Assembly (NCBI GenBank): GCA_025927935.1
Contig: JAICKM010000360.1
Span: 1 to 7,092, forward strand
Direction: 5' to 3'
DNA length: 7,092 bases
DNA from: Chloroflexia bacterium
GTDB lineage: Bacteria > Chloroflexota > Chloroflexia > QHBQ01 > JADMIH01
Made by a program: the position numbers and the translations under genes. Every line of letters begins with the position of its first letter. Position 1 is the stretch's first letter. Positions 1 through 4,068 of this stretch are shown one piece after another. Below the pieces are notes generated by a model. It saw only the letters and a program-made list of their open reading frames with translations. It had not been told where the DNA came from and searched no databases.

Positions 1-908
1 ATGGTGCGCGTTTCGCCGCTGTCCACGTCGAGATAGCTCAGGCGCACGCCCACCGGTAGCGTCACACCCTCCCGGCCTGAAGGGACGGCCAGCTTGAACA
101 CCACGGAGCGAGCCTCCCCGGCGATCATGTCGTCCAGGCGCACGCGCAGCCCACCGTTGCGCTCGGTCTCAAACGCGTTGAGCAGGCGAGCGTCGACACC
201 GTCCGGCACATCGAGCGTCACGGCGACCTGGCGGGCGCAGGTGGAGAGCACTTCGCCCAATTCCCGGTGCAGAAAATCGGGGATCTGCCGGGCATCCTCG
301 ATGAAGTAGAAGTGGCCGCCGCCGCGCAGCGCCATCTGCTCCAGCAGGTCTTCCTGGAAGTCGGCGCCGATGCCCATGGTCGTGGTGCTCACGCCCCGCG
401 CCCGTAGCTCGCCGGCATGGTGAGCCAACTCGTCCGGATCGGTAATGCCGACGTTCGCCAGTCCGTCGCTGAGCAAGATGGTCCGGCTCAGATAGTTGGC
501 CTCGTGCTGATAGTTCGCCACTTCCTGGGCGCCGGTCAGCCAGCCGCCGCCCAGGTTGGTGCTGCCGCCGCTCTCGATCTTGCGCACCTCGGCAATGAGT
601 CCCGCTTTCACCGACGGGGTCAGAGCGCGGCTCGGCGCGACCATTCGCACCTCGTCGTCGTAGGCGATTACGGCCACGCGGTCAGCCGCCGTGAGATTAC
701 GCAGGCAGAAGATGGCCGCTTCCTTGGCCTTATCCAGCTTGCTGCCCGCCATCGACCCGCTGCGGTCGAGGACCAGGGCCAGGTTGAGCGGCAACCGGTC
801 GGTCGCGTGCGGGCGATCCGGCGCGATAAGCTGCACCCGCAAGTAACGGGCATCGGCACCCTCGGTCGGAACGAGCCGGCGGTCCAGGTGCGCCAGTAAC
901 TTCATCAT
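1..908 (-). CDS. VWA (von Willebrand factor A) domain protein, 3' end beyond window
   Basis: I translated 302 codons on the minus strand, from ATG at 908 (a second in-frame ATG lies at 905) to the window edge with no stop. Residues about 40-215 form a VWA domain with a complete metal-ion-dependent adhesion site: D48-x-S50-x-S52 in LVLDRSGSMAG, T117 in GGSTNLG and D148 in ILLSDG. Residues about 225-302 look like the beta-sandwich that often follows VWA in bacterial proteins of this type. No signal peptide or membrane segment precedes the domain, so it is probably cytoplasmic and likely binds a protein partner through Mg2+ or a similar ion. Its start overlaps the MerR stop (TGATG), and GGAGG at 920-916 lies 7 bases upstream, so translation is coupled to the regulator gene. 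The partner and process are unknown. The C-terminal part is missing only because the window ends. Confidence 0.93.
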   Translation of the reverse strand, partial: MMKLLAHLDRRLVPTEGADARYLRVQLIAPDRPHATDRLPLNLALVLDRSGSMAGSKLDKAKEAAIFCLRNLTAADRVAVIAYDDEVRMVAPSRALTPSVKAGLIAEVRKIESGGSTNLGGGWLTGAQEVANYQHEANYLSRTILLSDGLANVGITDPDELAHHAGELRARGVSTTTMGIGADFQEDLLEQMALRGGGHFYFIEDARQIPDFLHRELGEVLSTCARQVAVTLDVPDGVDARLLNAFETERNGGLRVRLDDMIAGEARSVVFKLAVPSGREGVTLPVGVRLSYLDVDSGETRT

Positions 909-1582
909 CAGATTTCCTCCCCATGCTTCTCCGGCATCTCGGCCAGAATGCGACCGGCGGCCTCCACCAACCGGTCCACCAACTCGTTCGTGCGGGCATC
1001 GCCGCTCATGATATAGTGTAGCTCCACGCCCGGCGCGAGCGGCACACGCTGCCAGGTCGTGGGCGCCGCCTCGGTTGCCGGTAGATATTGCGGCGGCGCG
1101 AATGTCTGCGGCGGCGGACCACCGGGCGGTGGCGCTGCCGGCGGCATTACTGCCGGGGCGGGTGGCGCCCAATCGGGCGGCGAGGCGCCCGGCATCATGC
1201 CTGCCGCGGGCGCCGCAACCGGGGGCCACGCGCGGGGCAGCGTCCGTTCCTTCAGGTGCTCGCGCGTGGCCCCGCGCCCCAGCACATCAGCGATGTAATC
1301 GACCGCCGAGGTTCGGCGCCGGGCGGCAACCGCCTGCGGCGCGGAGGGCGCCAGCACTTGCGCGATTTCTTGGCGGTCCAGCCGGCCCAGCATGGCGCGG
1401 ATCTCCTCCAGCGGCAGATATTGTTCTTTCAGCCGCCGGATCAAGTCCAGTCGCTGGACATGGTCCTCGGTATATTCCGCGGGCCGCCCGCGCTCCGGCG
1501 CCGGGAGCAGGCCCTGCTCCACATAGTAGCGGATCGTGCGCGGGGTCACGCCCGCGCGGGTCGCCAGTTCGTTGATCGTCAT
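908..1582 (-). CDS. MerR-family transcriptional regulator with Pro-rich linker and C-terminal tail
   Basis: The product has 224 residues. Residues 1-70 are a MerR winged helix-turn-helix: MTINELATRAGVTPRTIRYY, then the wing at GLLPAPERGRPAEY, then the helical region with EEIRAML. Residues about 112-172 are a low-complexity Pro/Ala linker. A compact tail follows (about 177-213, with WQRVPLAPGVELHY and a helix ELVDRLVEAAGRIL) that could be an effector or partner-binding module. There is no cysteine, so it is not a thiolate metal or redox sensor of the classical MerR, CueR or SoxR kind. The start at 1582 was chosen because it begins exactly at the HTH, has GGGAG 7 bases upstream, and lies about 25 bases after the predicted transcription start; the open frame reaches back to 1741 but would include the promoter. 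It is co-transcribed and translationally coupled with the VWA gene. Autoregulation through the triple palindrome is likely but inferred. Confidence 0.93.
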   Translation of the reverse strand: MTINELATRAGVTPRTIRYYVEQGLLPAPERGRPAEYTEDHVQRLDLIRRLKEQYLPLEEIRAMLGRLDRQEIAQVLAPSAPQAVAARRRTSAVDYIADVLGRGATREHLKERTLPRAWPPVAAPAAGMMPGASPPDWAPPAPAVMPPAAPPPGGPPPQTFAPPQYLPATEAAPTTWQRVPLAPGVELHYIMSGDARTNELVDRLVEAAGRILAEMPEKHGEEI

Positions 1583-1589
1583 TGCATAT

Positions 1590-1594
1590 CTCCC
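1590..1594 (-). promoter_or_regulatory. Ribosome binding site deciding the MerR start
   Basis: GGGAG read on the minus strand, 7 bases before ATG at 1582. It supports the short MerR start over the upstream in-frame starts as far as 1741. Confidence 0.75.
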
Positions 1595-1597
1595 ATC

Positions 1598-1634
1598 GTT
1601 ACGTAACACTGTTATCATAACACTATTACGTAAT
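1598..1634. promoter_or_regulatory. Triple palindromic operator over the MerR-VWA promoter
   Basis: Three perfect palindromes stand in a row: GTTACGTAAC (1598-1607, centre 1602.5), TGTTATCATAACA (1610-1622, centre 1616) and ATTACGTAAT (1625-1634, centre 1629.5). Centres are 13.5 bp apart. Read on the minus strand they also form three direct repeats of the form AYAGTRTTAYG with steps of 13 and 14 bases. The first lies at the likely transcription start, the second covers the -10 box and the third fills the -10/-35 spacer. This is AT-rich sequence in a GC-rich neighbourhood. The arrangement is direct observation; binding by the adjacent MerR protein is inferred from its position. Confidence 0.8.
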
Positions 1635-1642
1635 ACTGTCAA
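1614..1642 (-). promoter_or_regulatory. Sigma70-type promoter of the MerR-VWA operon
   Basis: On the minus strand a perfect -35 box TTGACA (1642-1637) is followed by a 17-base spacer (1636-1620) and a -10 box TATGAT (1619-1614). Transcription should start near 1607, giving a leader of about 25 bases before the MerR ATG at 1582. The spacing is the optimal 17 bp, unlike the stretched 19-20 bp spacers that classical MerR proteins activate by DNA distortion. This points to a promoter that is strong by default and shut off by a repressor. Confidence 0.85.
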
Positions 1643-1653
1643 TATTGGGGAAC

Positions 1654-1666
1654 GGGCAATTTGCCC
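1654..1666. repeat. 13-bp palindrome upstream of the MerR promoter
   Basis: GGGCAA-T-TTGCCC is a perfect inverted repeat around a single central T, centred at 1660, which is 18 bp upstream of the outer edge of the -35 box. Its sequence differs from the three operator palindromes, so it may be a site for a second regulator, or chance. Confidence 0.4.
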
Positions 1667-1922
1667 ATTCATTTCAGTAGCATGGTCCCGCCGGATGGGG
1701 CTAGCGGTCCCCATGAGCCAGGGACCCCGCCGACTGTCCACAACGCCGAGAATGCGGTATGATAGGCAAAGGATCCGTCGTTTTTGCGGATGGGCCCAAT
1801 CGCCTGGGCCGTTTGCTTTGAGCCGTGGACTACGACCAGGCAGCGTCTCTCATGGAGGCGCAAGTGCGGCAAAAACAGGCGCAATGCAGTCAGGATGGAA
1901 GAAGGGAAGGAACCGGCAAGTG
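1667..1922 (+). other. Noncoding stretch with hairpins and weak promoter candidate
   Basis: I see no convincing gene here. A TATGAT box at 1758-1763 could be the -10 element of the downstream plus-strand gene, but the sequence 17 bases upstream (TGTCCA, 1735-1740) is a poor -35. Inverted repeats are GGTCCC/GGGACC (1706-1711 with 1721-1726) and GGCCCA/TGGGCC (1793-1798 with 1805-1810, loop of 6). If transcription begins near 1770, the leader would be about 150 bases long. It matches no riboswitch class I recognise. Confidence 0.35.
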
Positions 1923-2237
1923 ATGGACAACGAACGGGATGGCGTATCCGTTAGCCAGGTGTTGCGCGCTGTCAACACCCCGCGCGATGTCGAGGAATTA
2001 ACCCGCATGCAAATCGCCCGGTTGCATACGATTGTGCAACCGCTATTCGAAGACCTGCCGCTGGCCGCCCTCAGCGCCTCGTCGGATCAAACCTCGGCTG
2101 AGCAGGTGGCGGTCGACCGCGCCTACACCCATTACATTACCGCCGAGCAGCTCTTAAATGCCGCTCTGCGCGTGTACGCGAGTCTGCTGGCGGCGGGCGC
2201 CACGAATCCAACGGCGGGACCGTCCGGCCGCGCGTAG
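1923..2237 (+). CDS. Hypothetical small helical protein (104 aa)
   Basis: I do not recognise a family. The 104-residue product looks almost wholly alpha-helical from about residue 8 to 92 (segments around SQVLRAV, DVEELTRMQIARLHTIVQPL and HYITAEQLLNAALRVYASLL). A flexible Gly/Pro/Ala tail ends it. There is no signal peptide, membrane segment or cysteine. The start is uncertain: GTG at 1920 lies directly before this ATG in frame, and AAGGA at 1907-1911 is 8 bases from the GTG and 11 from the ATG. A further ATG at 1884 has no ribosome binding site. It is a single-gene unit, flanked upstream by the divergent MerR operon and closed downstream by a strong terminator. That terminator, the ribosome binding site and the helical pattern argue that it is a real gene. 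Confidence 0.7.
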   Translation: MDNERDGVSVSQVLRAVNTPRDVEELTRMQIARLHTIVQPLFEDLPLAALSASSDQTSAEQVAVDRAYTHYITAEQLLNAALRVYASLLAAGATNPTAGPSGRA

Positions 2238-2262
2238 GCCAGCCACGGACGCCCGTCAGCAG

Positions 2263-2295
2263 AACGCCCCGGTCGCTTAGCGACCGGGGCGTTTT
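2263..2295 (+). terminator. Rho-independent terminator
   Basis: A perfect 14-bp stem (2263-2276 pairing with 2280-2293) encloses the loop TTA, and the T-run TTTT (2292-2295) begins in the stem end. It starts 26 bases after the stop of the 104-residue gene. On the minus strand the hairpin is followed by only two T, so it is mainly a plus-strand terminator, although the convergent VOC gene may also use it. Confidence 0.9.
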
Positions 2296-2332
2296 CGCCG
2301 TCTGCTACCGGGCACCGAACCGCCCGGCTACC

Positions 2333-2351
2333 GCCGGCAGGCAAAGCCGGC
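2333..2351 (-). repeat. GC-rich hairpin downstream of the VOC gene
   Basis: GCCGGC at 2333-2338 and again at 2346-2351 can pair across a 7-base loop. It lies about 30 bases past the minus-strand VOC stop but has no T-run, so it is at best a weak transcript-end structure. GCCGG-type motifs recur several times between 2320 and 2400. Confidence 0.3.
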
Positions 2352-2380
2352 ACGATCCGGCATACTACACTCCCGCCGGC

Positions 2381-2767
2381 TCAAGCGCTATCGCCGGCAA
2401 AGGTGAGTAAATAGCCGTTATTATCGCGGCATTCGAACTCTCGGGCCCCATAGAACGTGGTGTGCGGCTCGCGCACGATGTCTACTTTGTCCTTGAGTTC
2501 CGCGTACAGGGCCTCCACATCGTCCACCTGGATATAGAAGGTCAGCGCCCCGCCGATGGGCAGGTCTTTCAACGCAGGCACATCCCCGCCCAGGCTGGCG
2601 CGGGTCTGGAACATCAGGTTCACGGCATTCCGGCGCAGTGACGCCCAGTCGTAGGGCGGCTGTTCGGGCGCGGTCGCCTCCACACTGAAGCCCATCTGCT
2701 CGATGTAGAAGCGGATGGTGCCCGGCAGATCATCGACCATGATATTGGGGCTGAGAGTCTTGAACAT
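2381..2767 (-). CDS. VOC-superfamily (glyoxalase/bleomycin-resistance fold) protein
   Basis: The 128-residue length is typical of a single VOC protein with two beta-alpha-beta-beta-beta modules: residues about 5-55 (SPNIMVDDLPGTIRFY ... AVNLMFQ) and 73-125 (ALTFYIQVDDVEALYAEL ... GAREFECRDNNGYLLTF). By position, the usual His/Glu metal ligands seem to be replaced: N8 in the first strand, T76 where the second-half His normally sits, and T122 where the final Glu normally sits. It is therefore more likely a ligand-binding or resistance-type protein than a metal-dependent glyoxalase I. The start has GGAGG (2780-2776) 8 bases upstream. It follows the YafY-like regulator gene on the same strand after 76 bases, a common pairing, and is probably part of its transcription unit. 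Substrate unknown. Confidence 0.9.
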   Translation of the reverse strand: MFKTLSPNIMVDDLPGTIRFYIEQMGFSVEATAPEQPPYDWASLRRNAVNLMFQTRASLGGDVPALKDLPIGGALTFYIQVDDVEALYAELKDKVDIVREPHTTFYGAREFECRDNNGYLLTFAGDSA

Positions 2768-2843
2768 CGTTAGCGCCTCCTTGGTACTCGGTTTAGCGGA
2801 ATAATCGCAACAGAGTCCAGTATAGACGCCCCTGGTGACACCG

Positions 2844-3812
2844 TTATGTCAGTAGCGATTCGGCGGGCGTGTGATTGCGCAACATCGCCTGGGCGGTCTT
2901 GGCGATCTGCGTGCGCAACGACTCCGGCTCCAGCACGCGCACATGCGCGCCCCACCCAAGCAGCCATTGCAGCACCTCGCTCTCCTGGCGTATGTGCAGC
3001 GTGACCAGCAGGCCGTCGGGCGTGGCTTCCTCGGCGGTCATGAAGAACGAGCGCGTCTCCTGCACCCAGCGGGACACCTCTGTATCAAACAGGGCGCGCA
3101 CGACAATGGGCCGCTGCTCGTCCCGCCCTTGCTCGAAGACAAAGCCGGGCGGGCGCGTGAAGCTGCGATCCAGCACCTCCATCTCGTCCACGCGGTCGAG
3201 CCGAAAATGGCGGATGGCCTGGCGCACATGGCAGAAGCCGGTCATATACCAGGCGCCGCCCATATGGACCAAGCCATACGGATCGGCGTCGCGCCAGGCG
3301 GGGGCTGGCGCGTCCGTGGTCCGGTAGCGGGTGTGATAGCGGAAGCGCAACGTCTGGTGGGCGAGCATCGCCTGGCGTACCTTGCGCAGGTAGACTTCTT
3401 CGACATCCCCGACTCCACTGGTCGGAGCCGGGACGAAGCGCATATGGCGTTGCAGATACGCGACCTCCTCGCGCAACGGCGCGGGCAGGACGGCGGTGAT
3501 CTTGCGGCCCGCGCTCTCGGCGGCGGCGCGGTACTGGGCATCGACGTGCCGGCCCACGAACTCGCTACCCAGCAGCAACACGGTCGCCTCGTCGGTGCTG
3601 AAAGTGAGCGGCGGCAGAAAATAGCCCGCGACCAGCGAATAGCCCTGCCCCGGCACGGCGACAACCGGCACCCCGGCTTCGCAGAGCGCCTCGATGTCGC
3701 GGTAAATCGTCCGCTTGCTGATCTCAAAGGTCGCGGCCAGGTCTTCGGCGCGGCGGCGCCCGCGCGCCTGGAGTTCAAGCACAATCGCCAGCAAACGATC
3801 AGTACGGTTCAT
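2844..3812 (-). CDS. YafY/DeoR-like transcriptional regulator with WYL domain
   Basis: The product has 322 residues, the usual length for this family. Residues 1-60 are an N-terminal winged HTH (NRTDRLLAIVLELQ, then LAATFEISKRTIYRDIEAL with the recognition helix, then wing VPGQGYSL). Residues about 138-212 are a WYL domain: DPYGLVHMGGAWYM has the W188-Y189 pair with Met in place of the usual Leu, and FRLDRVDEM (about 203-211) is the conserved second element with R204 and R207. Residues about 235-315 match the C-terminal WCX-type extension. WYL domains sense ligands, reported cases including nucleic acids, but the ligand here is unknown. Its start has only a weak ribosome binding site (GGTGG 9 bases upstream), and a good promoter lies at 3861-3889. 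It likely controls itself and the VOC gene downstream. Confidence 0.93.
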   Translation of the reverse strand: MNRTDRLLAIVLELQARGRRRAEDLAATFEISKRTIYRDIEALCEAGVPVVAVPGQGYSLVAGYFLPPLTFSTDEATVLLLGSEFVGRHVDAQYRAAAESAGRKITAVLPAPLREEVAYLQRHMRFVPAPTSGVGDVEEVYLRKVRQAMLAHQTLRFRYHTRYRTTDAPAPAWRDADPYGLVHMGGAWYMTGFCHVRQAIRHFRLDRVDEMEVLDRSFTRPPGFVFEQGRDEQRPIVVRALFDTEVSRWVQETRSFFMTAEEATPDGLLVTLHIRQESEVLQWLLGWGAHVRVLEPESLRTQIAKTAQAMLRNHTPAESLLT

Positions 3813-3860
3813 GAGCGTGAGCCACCCCTTCCCTGCGCTGTTACTGGATCGGCACGCCTC

Positions 3861-3889
3861 ATTCTAGCCCGGCAGTCGGGCGCGGTCAA
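3861..3889 (-). promoter_or_regulatory. Sigma70-type promoter of the YafY-VOC unit
   Basis: On the minus strand TTGACC (3889-3884), a 17-base spacer and TAGAAT (3866-3861) match sigma70 consensus at 5 of 6 bases each. Predicted start is near 3854, giving a leader of about 42 bases to the regulator ATG at 3812. Confidence 0.75.
3867..3881. promoter_or_regulatory. Inverted repeat in the YafY promoter spacer, possible operator
   Basis: GCCCG (3867-3871) and CGGGC (3877-3881) flank five bases and lie exactly between the -35 and -10 boxes. The position suits autorepression by the adjacent regulator, but a 5-bp arm in GC-rich DNA can arise by chance. Confidence 0.35.
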
Positions 3890-3900
3890 GCTGCGCCGGA

Positions 3901-3929
3901 TAGCTTGCGGATCGCGCCGTTATTATGAT
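3901..3929 (+). promoter_or_regulatory. Weak promoter candidate for the glycosyltransferase gene
   Basis: TATGAT at 3924-3929 is the same -10 sequence as the MerR promoter, but the hexamer 17 bases upstream (TAGCTT, 3901-3906) is a poor -35. It would give a leader of roughly 130 bases that includes the two hairpins and the short ORF. A second AT-rich patch (4025-4046, including TATAGA) is closer to the gene and could be an alternative. Confidence 0.3.
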
Positions 3930-3947
3930 AGACTCGGAGGAGCCACA

Positions 3948-3992
3948 GCGCGCAAAGCGGCCGTTTGCGCGCACCACAAACCAGGGTGGTTT
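3948..3992 (+). repeat. Two perfect leader hairpins before the glycosyltransferase gene
   Basis: The first pairs GCGCGCAAA (3948-3956) with TTTGCGCGC (3964-3972) around 7 bases. The second pairs AAACCA (3978-3983) with TGGTTT (3987-3992) around GGG. The second hairpin contains the GGGTGG stretch (3984-3989) that would be the ribosome binding site of the short ORF at 3997. Neither is followed by a T-run, so these are not ordinary terminators. Confidence 0.5.
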
Positions 3993-3996
3993 CCCC

Positions 3997-4068
3997 ATGC
4001 CCCGGAGCGGCACTAGCAGCACTTCGTTATTATGTAAAGCTATAGAGAGGACTGCCCCGTCGGCATGA
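3997..4068 (+). CDS. Possible 23-residue leader peptide overlapping the glycosyltransferase start
   Basis: The reading frame ATG CCC CGG ... GCA TGA encodes MPRSGTSSTSLLCKAIERTA plus PSA. Its TGA (4066-4068) overlaps the glycosyltransferase ATG (4065-4067) as ATGA, a classic coupling arrangement. GGGTGG lies 7 bases upstream of its ATG. It contains two adjacent TTA leucine codons, which the neighbouring genes scarcely use. This could be a translated leader that helps start the next gene, whose own AGAGG is too far away (14 bases). Such a short frame may equally be chance. Confidence 0.3.
   Translation: MPRSGTSSTSLLCKAIERTAPSA

Noticed and set aside
417..899. 160-codon plus-strand reading frame
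   Set aside because: It is antisense to the VWA domain, whose metal-site residues are all present on the minus strand.
1598..1634. CRISPR-like or mobile-element repeat
   Set aside because: There are only three short palindromes at 13.5-bp steps within a promoter, with no spacers and no transposase nearby; an operator explains them better.
1583..1741. Upstream extension of the MerR gene to an ATG at 1741
   Set aside because: The extension would place the consensus promoter and the palindromes inside the coding sequence, and adds 53 residues unrelated to MerR proteins.
1536..1922. Upstream extension of the 104-residue gene to 1536
   Set aside because: The frame crosses the MerR coding region and promoter, and a ribosome binding site precedes 1920-1923.
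2871..4016. 381-codon plus-strand reading frame
   Set aside because: It is antisense to the YafY-like regulator, whose HTH and WYL motifs are clear. The frame has no recognisable domain and long antisense frames are expected in GC-rich genes.
3930..4064. Known riboswitch in the glycosyltransferase leader
   Set aside because: The hairpins match no riboswitch core that I recognise, so only the structures themselves are reported.
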